Assembly: GCF_000799715.1 (NCBI RefSeq)
Contig: NZ_JUHG01000011.1
Coordinates: 1,302,001-1,366,000, forward strand
DNA length: 64,000 nt
DNA from: Martinezella rhizogenes
GTDB lineage: Bacteria > Pseudomonadota > Alphaproteobacteria > Rhizobiales > Rhizobiaceae
Direction: 5' to 3'
The position numbers and the translations under genes were made by a program. Positions 26,458 to 35,498 of the stretch are shown piece after piece (the first letter of the stretch is position 1; every line of letters starts with the position of its first letter). The notes under the pieces were generated by a model, which did not search any database, was not told the DNA's origin, and worked only from the letters and a program-made list of their open reading frames with translations.

Positions 26458-27543
26458 ATGAATTCCTTCGTTCCCGCCACCGCCGTCAAGGGGCACGCGC
26501 CGCCTGGCTCACTGGGCAATGACGAGATCATCCGCCTCGTCGATGTTCGCCGCCGCTTCGACACGACGCCGGCGCTCGACGGTATTTCGCTGACTGCCCG
26601 GCGTGGCGAGATCGTCGGCATTATCGGCCGCAGCGGCGCCGGCAAGTCGACGCTGATCCGCTGCCTGAACGGGCTGGAACGTGCCGATAGCGGCGAGATC
26701 CATATCGAAGGACGCGATATCGCCCGCTTGTCAGAAAACGAACTGCAACCGCTGCGCCGCCGCATCGGCATGATCTTTCAGCACTTCAATCTTCTGTCGG
26801 CAAAGACAGTGGAAGAGAACGTCGCTCTGCCGCTGAAGATCGAAGGTGTGGCCAAGGCCGAGCGTCTGAAACGTGCCCGCGAGCTGCTCGACCTCGTCGG
26901 CCTCGCCGACAAGGCGAAGGCCTATCCAGCGGCTCTCTCGGGCGGTCAGAAGCAGCGCGTCGGCATTGCCCGGGCGCTTGCCGCCCGCCCCGCGCTTCTC
27001 CTCTCCGACGAAGCCACCTCCGCCCTCGATCCCGAAACAACGCGGTCGATCCTGGCGTTGCTCAAGGACATCAATCGCAAGCTTGGCCTCACCATCCTGC
27101 TCATCACTCATGAAATGGAAGTGGTGCGCTCGGTCGCCGATCGCGTCGCCGTCATCGATGCCGGAAGGATCGTCGAGGAGGGTGCCGTCTGGTCGGTCTT
27201 TGCCAATCCGCAGACCGAGATCACCGCAAGCCTGCTCAGCACTATCCGCCCGCAACTCCCCGATCATATCGCCGAACGCCTGTCGCAGACGCCGGGAGCC
27301 GAGGCTATTCTCAGCATCGACCTCGCAGGCCCCGCCGCGCAAGGCGCGCTGTTCGCCGATCTCTCAGCCGCGCTGCCGCATTCTTTCCGCCTGGTGCATG
27401 GCGGCATCGACCATACTCAGAACCAGCCCGTCGCCCGCTTTTTCATCGCCGTGCCGACGCGCGATTCGGCGCTGCCGGCACAGGTGACTGATTTTCTGAC
27501 GGCCCGGTCCGCCCGGGTGGAGGTTCTAGGCTATGACAACTGA
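26458..27543 (+). CDS. metN: Methionine-type ABC transporter ATP-binding protein
   Basis: A 361-residue ATPase. Walker A is GRSGAGKSTLI, the ABC signature LSGGQKQRVGIARAL, Walker B LLLSDEATSALDP, and the switch His is in LLITHEMEVV. Residues about 280-358 form the C-terminal NIL (ACT-like) domain, which in E. coli MetN binds methionine and inhibits transport, so feedback control is expected. It powers uptake through MetI with MetQ as receptor. It overlaps metI by 11 bases, which implies translational coupling. Confidence 0.95.
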   Translation: MNSFVPATAVKGHAPPGSLGNDEIIRLVDVRRRFDTTPALDGISLTARRGEIVGIIGRSGAGKSTLIRCLNGLERADSGEIHIEGRDIARLSENELQPLRRRIGMIFQHFNLLSAKTVEENVALPLKIEGVAKAERLKRARELLDLVGLADKAKAYPAALSGGQKQRVGIARALAARPALLLSDEATSALDPETTRSILALLKDINRKLGLTILLITHEMEVVRSVADRVAVIDAGRIVEEGAVWSVFANPQTEITASLLSTIRPQLPDHIAERLSQTPGAEAILSIDLAGPAAQGALFADLSAALPHSFRLVHGGIDHTQNQPVARFFIAVPTRDSALPAQVTDFLTARSARVEVLGYDN

Positions 27544-28189
27544 CATCATCCTTAGCCTGCTCTGGCGCTCCTTCTGGGAAACCATCTGGATGACCGGCGT
27601 ATCCGGCCTGCTCTCGCTCGTCATCGGCCTGCCGCTGGGTCTCGCTTTGGTCGTCACCGGCCGCGACGGCATCGCCGAGCAGCTCACCGTCAACCGCATC
27701 CTCGCGGCCCTGGTCAACGGCTTCCGCGCCGTACCTTTCGTCATCCTGCTGATCGCGCTGATCCCGCTGACACGGCTGATCGTCGGCACGGCACTCGGCA
27801 CAACGGCGGCCATCGTACCGCTCACCATCGCCGCCATTCCCTACTACGCCCGCATAGCCGAGGTATCGCTGCGCGAAGTCGATCGCGGCCTGATCGACGC
27901 CGTGCGCGCCATGGGCGGCAATCGCTGGACCATCATCCGCGAAGTGCTGGTGCCGGAAGCCCTGCCCGGCATCGTCGCCGGCTTTACCGTAACATTGGTG
28001 ACCCTGATCGGCGCCTCTGCCATGGCCGGCACCATCGGTGGCGGTGGCCTGGGCGATCTTGCGATCCGTTATGGCTACCAGCGCTTCGAAACCGGCGTGA
28101 TGATTGCCGTCGTCGTCGTGCTGATCATTCTCGTCTGCGGCATGCAATGGCTCGGCGATCGCCTCGTCGCCAAGCTCGACCATCGCTAA
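27533..28189 (+). CDS. metI: Methionine-type ABC transporter permease
   Basis: A 218-residue inner-membrane permease with five or six hydrophobic helices. The conserved coupling-loop EAA motif is EVLVPEALPGIVAGFTVTLV, preceded by DAVRAMGGNRWTII. It forms the membrane channel with MetN. It overlaps metN at its start, and its 3' end overlaps the convergent LLM monooxygenase gene by 4 bases, so there is no room for a terminator between them. Confidence 0.95.
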   Translation: MTTDIILSLLWRSFWETIWMTGVSGLLSLVIGLPLGLALVVTGRDGIAEQLTVNRILAALVNGFRAVPFVILLIALIPLTRLIVGTALGTTAAIVPLTIAAIPYYARIAEVSLREVDRGLIDAVRAMGGNRWTIIREVLVPEALPGIVAGFTVTLVTLIGASAMAGTIGGGGLGDLAIRYGYQRFETGVMIAVVVVLIILVCGMQWLGDRLVAKLDHR

Positions 28190-29556
28190 TCACCATGACG
28201 GAATGCGGCTGCCGGATGACTGGACGGCAGCCGCCCATCGCCTCGACCAAAGAGCTTCTGGCGCAATGTGCCCTCGGCATAATCCGCCTTGAACAGCCCG
28301 CGCTCCTGCAGCACCGGAATAACGAGATCGACAAAATCGCGCAGGCTTTCCGGTGCCACCGTCCGCGCCAGATTGAAGCCGTCGATGCCGCCCTCCTCCA
28401 TCCATAGCTGAAGACGATCGGCAATCTGCTCCGGCGAGCCGACCATCGGCTTCTGCCGGCTGCCGAGCACCATCTGGTCGATGATCTCTCGTGGGGTCAT
28501 CGCCGGCTTGCCGCTCACCTTGCCGGTCACAACGGCAAGAGCCGCCTGCTGCGCATTCGTCGTCTTCTGCTCGATCGGCTCGTCGAGGCCGAACTTGGAG
28601 AGATCGATGCCGATGGAGCTGGAATAATGCGCGAGCGACGCCTCGATGCTGGCGTGGCGGCGATAATCCTCCAACTTGTCCTCGGCCTCCTTCTCGGTTC
28701 GTCCGACGACGACGGTGATGAGATTGAGGATACTGATATCGTCGGCCCGCCGACCGAAATCCACGGCCCGCTGCCGCAGCGCATCCGTCATGGGTTTTGC
28801 CCCCTGCGGTGCGGGGCTAGCGATGAAGACGCATTCAGCATGCCGTGCGGCAAAATCCTGGCCCCGAGCCGAAGCGCCGGCCTGGAACAGCAACGGCGTG
28901 CGCTGCGGCGACGGCTCGCTCAGGTGAATGCCTTCCATCCGGTAATGGCTGCCTTCATGCCGGACGGCTCGCACCTTTGATGGATCGGCAAACAGCCCGC
29001 CCGCCTTATCACGCTTGACCGCGTCATCGTCCCAGCTACCCTCCCAGAGCTTGTAGACGACCTCGAGATACTCTTCGGCGGCATCATAACGGGCATCGTG
29101 ATCCGGCTGGCGCTCCATCCCCATGCTGCGGGCGGCGCTGTCGAGATAGCCGGTGACGATGTTCCAGCCGATGCGGCCCTTGGTCAGATGATCGAGCGTC
29201 GACATCCGCCGCGCAAAGAGAAAGGGCGGCTCATAGGTGGTATTGACGGTGACGCCGAAGCCTAAATGCTTCGTCACATAGGCCATGGCCGAGAGCGGGA
29301 TGATCGGGTCGTTGACCGGTATCTGCGCACCCGTGCGGATCGACGTCTCGGGACTACCCTTGTAGACATCATAGACACCGACGATATCGGCGAGGAAAAT
29401 GCCATCCAGCTTGCCGCGCTCGGCCGTGCGCGCGAAATCCACCCAGTAGTCGAGATCGGTATAGTTCAGCGACAGATCGCGCGGATGCGTCCAGAGGCCG
29501 TGATTGATATGCCCGACGCAGTTCATATCGAAGGCGTAGATCTGCATCGGCTTCAT
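28186..29556 (-). CDS. LLM class flavin-dependent monooxygenase (NtaA/SnaA/DszA family)
   Basis: A 456-residue flavin-dependent monooxygenase. The ATG at 29556 (MKPMQIYAFDMNCVGHINH) is preferred because GAGGACC lies 9 bases upstream; an ATG at 29583 would add nine residues. Family segments are GKLDGIFLADIVGVYDVY, YEPPFLFARRMSTLDHLTKG, GRIGWNIVTGYLDSAARS and TPLLFQAGASARGQDFAARH. It would need FMNH2 from a separate reductase. Lying between metQNI and the divergent tauABC, it is probably a sulfur-scavenging enzyme that cleaves a C-S or related bond in the transported compound. The exact substrate is unknown. Confidence 0.9.
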   Translation of the reverse strand: MKPMQIYAFDMNCVGHINHGLWTHPRDLSLNYTDLDYWVDFARTAERGKLDGIFLADIVGVYDVYKGSPETSIRTGAQIPVNDPIIPLSAMAYVTKHLGFGVTVNTTYEPPFLFARRMSTLDHLTKGRIGWNIVTGYLDSAARSMGMERQPDHDARYDAAEEYLEVVYKLWEGSWDDDAVKRDKAGGLFADPSKVRAVRHEGSHYRMEGIHLSEPSPQRTPLLFQAGASARGQDFAARHAECVFIASPAPQGAKPMTDALRQRAVDFGRRADDISILNLITVVVGRTEKEAEDKLEDYRRHASIEASLAHYSSSIGIDLSKFGLDEPIEQKTTNAQQAALAVVTGKVSGKPAMTPREIIDQMVLGSRQKPMVGSPEQIADRLQLWMEEGGIDGFNLARTVAPESLRDFVDLVIPVLQERGLFKADYAEGTLRQKLFGRGDGRLPSSHPAAAFRHGD

Positions 29557-29685
29557 TGCACGGTCCTCAACCCTTGAATTCATCGTCTCGCCTGTTTTCC
29601 ATCATCGGCCGCAAAAAGATCCGGAGTTTCGCGATATTTGGAAGCAGGTTGCGACGGATGACCCGAATCCGGAATTTTGTATCTC

Positions 29686-29715
29686 TATATTTTCTATCAA
29701 TTTCACGATCATTAG
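29686..29715 (+). promoter_or_regulatory. AT-rich candidate promoter/operator upstream of tauA
   Basis: The stretch with TCTATATTTTCTATCAATTTC lies in the about 220-base divergent region between the LLM gene and tauA and resembles motifs before metQ and the cupin gene. It could be a CysB-type control site. By-eye only. Confidence 0.3.
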
Positions 29716-29779
29716 TGCGGATCAGCTGCCATGTCAGCGATTAAAGACCATTTCGAAGCACCATGCCCGGGGGAAAATC

Positions 29780-30787
29780 ATGACCATCAATCGACGCAAT
29801 CTTCTGACCACTACGGCTGTCACCGTTTTTGTCGCAACGTTCGGCTCCTACGCAAGTGCCGCCGACGTAACCCTCAATATCGGCTACCAGCCGATCGTCG
29901 AGCCGTCACGCGTACCGCAGGCCGATGGCGACTATGAAAAGGCGACCGGCGCGAAGATCAGCTGGCATAAATTCGACGGCGGCGCCGATGTCGTTGCCGC
30001 CATCGCCTCTGGCTCGATCGATATCGGCTATGTCGGCTCCTCGCCGCTTGCCGCTGCCGCCAGCCGCGAATTGCCGATCGAAGCCATCTACGTCGTCGGC
30101 AATATCAGCGATGCCGAAGCACTCGCCGTCAAGGGCATCGACAAGCCGGAGGACCTGAAGGGCAAGAAGATCGCCACACCCTTCGTCTCCACCTCGCACT
30201 ATAGCCTGCTGACCGCGCTGAAGCATTGGAACATCGATCCCAAGACGGTGCAGATCCTCAACCTGCGCCCGCCGGAAATCGCCGCCGCCTGGGAGCGCGG
30301 CGACCTTGATGGCGCCTATGTCTGGGATCCGGTCCTGTCGCAGATTAAGAAGAACGGCAAAGTGCTCGCAACCTCGGGCGATGTGGCCAAATGGGGCGGC
30401 CCGACCTTCGACGCCTGGATCGTCAGCAAGAAATTCGCCGACGCCCATCCGGAGATCGTGACCAGCTTCGTCCAGGTCACCGGCAAGGCCTATGCGTCCT
30501 ACCACGCCGATCCGGCAAGCTGGAACGCCTCGTCGCCGCAAGCCGCCAAGATCGCCAAACTCACCGGCGCCAAGCCGGAAGACGTGCCGGAGCTGCTGAA
30601 GGGCTATTATTTCCCGACGCTCAAGGAGCAGGCGAGCACCCAGTTCCTCGGCGGCGACACCACGAAGGCCATCGCCCAGACCTCCGCATTCCTACTGGAG
30701 CAAGGCAAGGTCCCGGCAGTGTTGAAAGACTATGCTCCCTACGTCAACGCCAAGTTCGTCACCGACGCGGCCAAGACTGGCCTTTGA
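29780..30787 (+). CDS. tauA: Taurine/sulfonate-type ABC transporter substrate-binding protein
   Basis: A 335-residue periplasmic binding protein with a Sec/Tat-like signal peptide (residues 1-28, ending ASAAD, preceded by MTINRRNLLTTT). It belongs to the SsuA/TauA/ThiY group: LNIGYQPIVEP at the mature start, SGSIDIGYVGSSPLAAA, EAIYVVGNISDAEALAV and GDLDGAYVWDPVLSQI. The TauA likeness (YVWDPVL, KWGGPTFDAW) favours taurine or another short sulfonate. It heads tauABC and is divergent from the LLM monooxygenase. Confidence 0.88.
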   Translation: MTINRRNLLTTTAVTVFVATFGSYASAADVTLNIGYQPIVEPSRVPQADGDYEKATGAKISWHKFDGGADVVAAIASGSIDIGYVGSSPLAAAASRELPIEAIYVVGNISDAEALAVKGIDKPEDLKGKKIATPFVSTSHYSLLTALKHWNIDPKTVQILNLRPPEIAAAWERGDLDGAYVWDPVLSQIKKNGKVLATSGDVAKWGGPTFDAWIVSKKFADAHPEIVTSFVQVTGKAYASYHADPASWNASSPQAAKIAKLTGAKPEDVPELLKGYYFPTLKEQASTQFLGGDTTKAIAQTSAFLLEQGKVPAVLKDYAPYVNAKFVTDAAKTGL

Positions 30788-30848
30788 TTTATGCCCTTGG
30801 CGCAGGCAGGGGCTCCCTGCCCGCGCCTATTCATTGGAGTCCCCACAT

Positions 30849-31646
30849 ATGAGCATCCTCTCCCTGCAATCCGTCTCGCTGAACTTTCCAGGCGACCGCC
30901 GCCGGCAGGATGCCCGCCGTGTCCTTGATAATCTCACGTTGCATATCGCCTCCGACGAATTCGTCACCGTCATCGGCCGCTCCGGTTCGGGCAAGACCAG
31001 CCTGCTCAATCTCGCCGCCGGCTTCCTCGCGCCCAGCGACGGGCGCATCCTTGTCGACAGCAAGGAGATCGACGGGCCGGCAGCCGACCGCGCCGTCGTC
31101 TTCCAGGACGACGCGCTCTATCCCTGGCTCAATGCCCGCGACAACATCGCCTTTCCGTTGCGCCTGCACGGCATCGCGAAGGAAGAGCGCCGCCGTCGCG
31201 CCGATGGGCTGCTCGCCAAGGTCGGCCTGGAAGGTGCCGGCGATCGCAACATCTGGGAGCTCTCCGGCGGCATGCGCCAGCGGGTCGGCATCGCCCGGGC
31301 GCTGGCCTCCGATCCGCGTTTTTTGCTGATGGACGAACCGCTCGGCGCGCTGGACGCGCTGACCCGCACCCGCATGCAGCAATTCCTGTTGAAGGTCTGG
31401 TCGGAAAGCGGCACCGGTGCCCTGCTGATCACCCACAGCATTGACGAGGCTCTGTTGCTCGCTACCCGCGTCATCACCCTGACGCCCAATCCCGGCCGCA
31501 TCACCGCCGATATCCCGCTGTCCTTCGGCAAGCGCTATCTCGCCGGCGAACCGCTCGCCGAGATCAAGGCCTCCGCCGAATTCAAGCGGCTGCATGATGA
31601 TCTGACAAGCTTGATCCACGACGAGAATGAGGAGGAGGCAGCTTGA
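30849..31646 (+). CDS. tauB: Taurine/sulfonate-type ABC transporter ATP-binding protein
   Basis: A 265-residue ATPase. The ATG at 30849 is chosen (MSILSLQSVSLNFPGD); upstream open codons overlap the end of the tauA region without likeness. Walker A is GRSGSGKTSLLN, the signature LSGGMRQRVGIARALA, Walker B FLLMDEPLGALDALTR, and the switch His LLITHSIDEALLLA, a pattern of the nitrate/sulfonate/taurine importer class. It overlaps tauC by 4 bases. Confidence 0.92.
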   Translation: MSILSLQSVSLNFPGDRRRQDARRVLDNLTLHIASDEFVTVIGRSGSGKTSLLNLAAGFLAPSDGRILVDSKEIDGPAADRAVVFQDDALYPWLNARDNIAFPLRLHGIAKEERRRRADGLLAKVGLEGAGDRNIWELSGGMRQRVGIARALASDPRFLLMDEPLGALDALTRTRMQQFLLKVWSESGTGALLITHSIDEALLLATRVITLTPNPGRITADIPLSFGKRYLAGEPLAEIKASAEFKRLHDDLTSLIHDENEEEAA

Positions 31647-32482
31647 CCGCCGATATCGAAAAGATCGCGACCGTCGCCGCCAAATCCGACGCCCTGCCCG
31701 TAACCAAGAACAGTTCGTCCGGCTCGACGCTGTGGATCTCGCTCGCAACCGTGCTGGCGCTGCTGGTGATCTGGGCCATTGCTGCGGCCTATAGCGTCGT
31801 TTCGCCCGTCTTCCTGCCCTCGCCGTGGACCGTCGCCAAGGCGCTCTACGCGCTGAACGTCACCGGCTTTGTCGACTCAACGCTTGTCGAACACGCCTTC
31901 GCCAGCCTTCTGAGAATCTTCGGCGGCCTCGCCGTCTCGCTGGTGATCGGCATCCCAGCCGGGCTGGCGATTGCCACCAGCCGTGTCGGTAAGGGTATAC
32001 TCGACCCGATCGTCGAATTCCTGCGGCCATTGCCGCCGCTTGCCTATTTGCCGCTGGTCATCATCTGGGTCGGCATCGGGGAGGCATCGAAGATTACCGT
32101 CATCGCGCTCGCCATGCTGCCGCCGATCATCCTGTCGACCGCCGCCGGCGTGAAGGCCGCTCCCGTCGACTACGTCAACGCGGCCCGCTCCTTCGGTGCC
32201 GGCAGATTGCAGGTGCTGCGCCACGTCATCCTGCCGGGCGCCGTCCCCTCGATCCTCACCGGCATCCGCATCGCGCTCGGCGCCGGCTGGTCCACCCTGG
32301 TCGCCGCAGAACTGGTCGCGGCGTCACAGGGCCTGGGTTTCATGATCCAGTCGGCCGCGCAGTTCCTGGTGACCGATATCGTCATCAGCGGCATCATCGT
32401 CATCGCGCTGATAGCCTTCCTGTTCGAGATCACCGTCCGGCTGATCGAACGCCGCCTGGTGCCCTGGTCGGCCCATCGCTGA
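31643..32482 (+). CDS. tauC: Taurine/sulfonate-type ABC transporter permease
   Basis: A 279-residue inner-membrane protein with about six helices after a polar N-terminal 30 residues. The conserved coupling loop is RHVILPGAVPSILTGIRIAL, preceded by NAARSFGAGRLQ. FLPSPWTVAKALYAL and LRPLPPLAYLPLVIIWVGIG are typical of SsuC/TauC permeases. It forms the channel of the importer with TauB. The next gene is convergent, 20 bases away. Confidence 0.92.
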   Translation: MTADIEKIATVAAKSDALPVTKNSSSGSTLWISLATVLALLVIWAIAAAYSVVSPVFLPSPWTVAKALYALNVTGFVDSTLVEHAFASLLRIFGGLAVSLVIGIPAGLAIATSRVGKGILDPIVEFLRPLPPLAYLPLVIIWVGIGEASKITVIALAMLPPIILSTAAGVKAAPVDYVNAARSFGAGRLQVLRHVILPGAVPSILTGIRIALGAGWSTLVAAELVAASQGLGFMIQSAAQFLVTDIVISGIIVIALIAFLFEITVRLIERRLVPWSAHR

Positions 32483-32502
32483 GCCGACCGGCCGAGCTGA
32501 TC

Positions 32503-33498
32503 TTACTCCTGCCCCGTCGGCGCGGCGGAAGTCTGCCGCGCATCCAAATTGAGCATCGGCACGGAACCATTCGGCAGCATGGTGGTCGGCAACTGCCCGT
32601 TCCACTTTTCCGCCTGCGTCAGGAAGATCAGGTTCGGATTGTCGCGCAGCGCATCGCCCCGCGCCTTGATCGCCTTCGCCTCGGCATCGCCGCGAAGCTG
32701 GATCGCCTCTGACTCGGCTTCGGCCTGCAACCGCACTGCGTCGGCCTGCGCCTGCGCATCGGCGCGACGGGCGTCGGCCGCCGCTTGAGCCTGCGTCACC
32801 GTGATCTGCGCCTGCACCTTTTCGCGCTCGGCGTTCTGCCGCAGCTTCTGGACTTCGACCTCCGCCAGCATGCGCTGCTCTATGCTGTTCTCATAGGCGT
32901 CGGAGAAGTCGATATTCTCCACCTGAACGCTGTCGATCTGCACCGGCCCCTGAATGCCGGCCTCGATCGCCGCCTGAACGTCGGTGTTGAACTGCGCCCG
33001 GTTCTGGATGACGGAGGCGGCGGTGAACTTGCCGAACACCGTCTTCACATCCTGCGGCGCACGCCGCGACACCAGCCGCGATTCCAGATTACTGAGCGAG
33101 CCGAATTCGGAATAGACCTTCTCGACCGCATCCGGCGGCACATGCCAGGAAATGGTCACGCGCATGTCGGCAGGCTGCTGGTCCTGCGAATAGGCCTGCA
33201 TCTGCGGATGCTCGCCGGCCTCGCAGCCCGCACCGGTCTGGCAGGTCCAGTAGGTCACCTGCTGCGTCACGGGGATTTTGACGACGGTTTCGATCCACGG
33301 CAGCTTGAAATGCAGGCCCGGCTCGGCCGTGCCGACCATGGCGCCGGTGCGCAGGATGACGCCGCGCTCGCCCTGGTCGATCGTGTACCACGAGCTGAGA
33401 ACGAGCATGATAATAGCGATGACAGCGGCAATGCCTAGAAAGGCTGGCAGTCGACCCCTAGTTGCCGCATATGCCAAGTCGATTTCCCGGTTCGCCAT
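32503..33498 (-). CDS. SPFH/Band 7 (HflK/prohibitin-like) membrane protein
   Basis: A 331-residue protein. The ATG at 33498 follows GGGGACAG; an upstream in-frame start at 33513 is less likely. One N-terminal transmembrane helix (about residues 20-38, LGIAAVIAIIMLVLSSWY) is followed by the Band 7 domain (YTIDQGERGVILRTGAMV) and a long Ala/Gln/Glu-rich coiled coil (about 210-285). Members assemble into ring-like membrane scaffolds and often modulate proteases such as FtsH. A CxxxxxC pair (WTCQTGAGCEAG) in the Band 7 domain is unusual. It is the last gene of a probable three-gene minus-strand unit. Confidence 0.88.
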   Translation of the reverse strand: MANREIDLAYAATRGRLPAFLGIAAVIAIIMLVLSSWYTIDQGERGVILRTGAMVGTAEPGLHFKLPWIETVVKIPVTQQVTYWTCQTGAGCEAGEHPQMQAYSQDQQPADMRVTISWHVPPDAVEKVYSEFGSLSNLESRLVSRRAPQDVKTVFGKFTAASVIQNRAQFNTDVQAAIEAGIQGPVQIDSVQVENIDFSDAYENSIEQRMLAEVEVQKLRQNAEREKVQAQITVTQAQAAADARRADAQAQADAVRLQAEAESEAIQLRGDAEAKAIKARGDALRDNPNLIFLTQAEKWNGQLPTTMLPNGSVPMLNLDARQTSAAPTGQE

Positions 33499-33593
33499 CT
33501 CTGTCCCCACCATTTCCTCAATGGCCGAGACATAGATGAGTCGGAGTAAGAATGCACCCGTCCAGGTTTAGACGGCAAATCCGCTGCACTTCA

Positions 33594-34625
33594 TCAGTTC
33601 CGGGTAACCGGCTTCGACCGCATCCGCGACACCGTCTCTCGCTCCGCCCGCTTGCAGCGCATCGGCGGCAGGCCGCGATCCATCAGGTCCATGTCCTCCA
33701 GCACCATATCGCCCATCTTCTTAAAGGCGCTGTCGAGCGCGCCGGCGCGGTGCGCCGATCGGATGAAGCCCTTGAGACTGCGCACCGGATGATCTCCGCT
33801 GAGCGGCTCCTCCGGATAGACATCGCTCGCCGCGACGATATGGCCGGAGGCAACCGCCGCCATCAGCGCTTCGAAATCCACGACATCGGCGCGGCTGAGC
33901 AGGATGAAGGCCGCTCCCTTGCGCATGCGCGCAAAGGCCGTTCCGCCGAGAAAGCCCTTGTTCTCGCTGGTGACGGAAGCGACGACGAAAACGAAATCGC
34001 TGTCCGACAGCACCTCGTCGAGGCTGGCTGGCTGGACGCCATGTTCTCTGAGAATAGACGGCGGCATCCAGGGGTCGAACACCCTGACCGTCGCACGAAA
34101 TCCGGAGAGCAGCCGGTTCAACGCCTTGCCGAGATCGCCGAAGCCGACAATGCCGATTTCGCTGCCGGAAAGCAGCCGGGCGCTGGCATTGCCGTCCCCG
34201 CCCCAAAGCTCCTTGCCCTGACGAAAATCGACATCGGCATCGACGATGCCGCGCGCCAGGCTGAGCGCGAAACCAAGCCCGATCTCCGCCACCGGCTCGG
34301 CAAAGACCTGCCCGGTGGTCACGACATGGATGCCGCGTTCGAAGAGCACGTGATAGGGCATATTGTTGATGAGATTGCTCTCGACATTCAGGATGCAGCG
34401 CAGGCGCGGCATGCGGTCGAGCACCTCTTTGGACAGCGGCGGCTGGCCGATGACATAGCTGGCCTCGCCGAGTACATCGTCGCCTAGCCCGGCAATATCC
34501 TCCGGATCCGCCTCGACGATCCGATATTTTGAATGGAGGAGCGACAGCGCGTCCTTGCTGAAAATAAGCTCAAGCGAACGCGGCTCGGGCGCGCTGATGG
34601 CCAGTGGCCGGTTGTCGGTCGACAT
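33594..34625 (-). CDS. D-isomer 2-hydroxyacid dehydrogenase family protein
   Basis: A 343-residue NAD(P)-dependent dehydrogenase. The Rossmann motif is IGIVGFGDLGKALNRLL (about residue 155). The catalytic Arg is in FILLSRADVVDFEAL, Glu in SDVYPEEPLSGDHP, and His in IRSAHRAGALDSAF. It should reduce a 2-keto acid or oxidise a D-2-hydroxy acid in the cytosol; the substrate is unknown. It is flanked on the same strand by the SPFH gene (95-base gap) and a Tag-like gene (57-base gap), possibly one transcript. Confidence 0.88.
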   Translation of the reverse strand: MSTDNRPLAISAPEPRSLELIFSKDALSLLHSKYRIVEADPEDIAGLGDDVLGEASYVIGQPPLSKEVLDRMPRLRCILNVESNLINNMPYHVLFERGIHVVTTGQVFAEPVAEIGLGFALSLARGIVDADVDFRQGKELWGGDGNASARLLSGSEIGIVGFGDLGKALNRLLSGFRATVRVFDPWMPPSILREHGVQPASLDEVLSDSDFVFVVASVTSENKGFLGGTAFARMRKGAAFILLSRADVVDFEALMAAVASGHIVAASDVYPEEPLSGDHPVRSLKGFIRSAHRAGALDSAFKKMGDMVLEDMDLMDRGLPPMRCKRAERETVSRMRSKPVTRN

Positions 34626-34682
34626 GATCGTTTCCTCCCACTTTCGAGGCGCGATCCAATATCATTCGGCGGATCAAATCAA

Positions 34683-35378
34683 TCAGTCCTCGGCCTCTTC
34701 CCCCGGCATTCCGACCGAGAAGGCGCAGATGCGCGAGAGGTAGGTTTGCGGCAGGCCCGTTTCGGCGCCCCAAGCATTGAACTGGTCCTGGATCAGGCGC
34801 AGGTCCTTCTTGCCCGGCTTCGTTTCCGAGATCGGCAGGCCGGAGAGACGCAGGCAGACGAGCACGTCATGGCTCATGACGAAACTGTCGCGGCCGATGG
34901 CGCGCAGGAAATATTGACCGCTCATGCCGCCGAGCCGATCGGCGCGCTTATCGAGCACGGCGAGCAGCCCGATATGATCCTCCACCGGCCAATCGGCAAA
35001 GAACCGCCCGGCACTGCCATGCTCCTCGGCAAGCTGACGGATGAAATGCGCGTTAGCCCTGACCGACATGATCTTGGCGCCATTGCGCACCACGCGCGTA
35101 TCGGAGGTCAGGTCATGCCAGTAATCGTCGGGCGCAAAATTGAGGAAAACCGGATCGAAACCCGAAAAGGCCGCTTCGAAACCCGGCCATTTGGAATCGA
35201 TGATGTTGCGTACGAAGCCGGCATAGAAGACATAGCGCGTCATGTCCGACAGCAGCCGGTCGTCCGGCATGACACGCAAAGCGTTGTGATCCGGCGCCTT
35301 GGACATAAGCGCCTTCAGCCCTTCGGCCCCGCCCTTGCGCTTCTCCGCCCGCTCCAGAATCTCCGCGAAGCTGCCCAT
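34683..35378 (-). CDS. DNA-3-methyladenine glycosylase I (Tag)-like protein
   Basis: A 231-residue helix-hairpin-helix glycosylase-fold protein. MTRYVFYAGFVRNIIDSKWP, AFSGFDP and RVVRNGAKIMSVRANAHFIR match the Tag family. The residue at the place of the Tag catalytic Glu appears to be Asp (LLSDMTRYVF), and the N- and C-terminal Cys/His zinc ligands of E. coli Tag are missing, so activity on alkylated adenine is uncertain; it may be a divergent branch. GGGAGG precedes the start. It is the first gene of a likely three-gene unit on the minus strand. Confidence 0.75.
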   Translation of the reverse strand: MGSFAEILERAEKRKGGAEGLKALMSKAPDHNALRVMPDDRLLSDMTRYVFYAGFVRNIIDSKWPGFEAAFSGFDPVFLNFAPDDYWHDLTSDTRVVRNGAKIMSVRANAHFIRQLAEEHGSAGRFFADWPVEDHIGLLAVLDKRADRLGGMSGQYFLRAIGRDSFVMSHDVLVCLRLSGLPISETKPGKKDLRLIQDQFNAWGAETGLPQTYLSRICAFSVGMPGEEAED

Positions 35379-35451
35379 TAGCCGTCCTCCCTTTTGCTGA
35401 GGCCAAGTCTTTTATGATCTTTCGCTCCTCTGCAAGATGCCGGAATCGAAA

Positions 35452-35474
35452 AGGCCGGAGCAATGCCCCGGCCT
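35452..35474 (-). terminator. Intrinsic terminator of the Bcr/CflA gene
   Basis: AGGCCGG (35452-35458) pairs with CCGGCCT (35468-35474); on the minus strand it runs into TTTTC. It lies 25 bases after the transporter stop. Confidence 0.75.
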
Positions 35475-35498
35475 CTTTCTTCTCCCTGTAAAAGCGCT

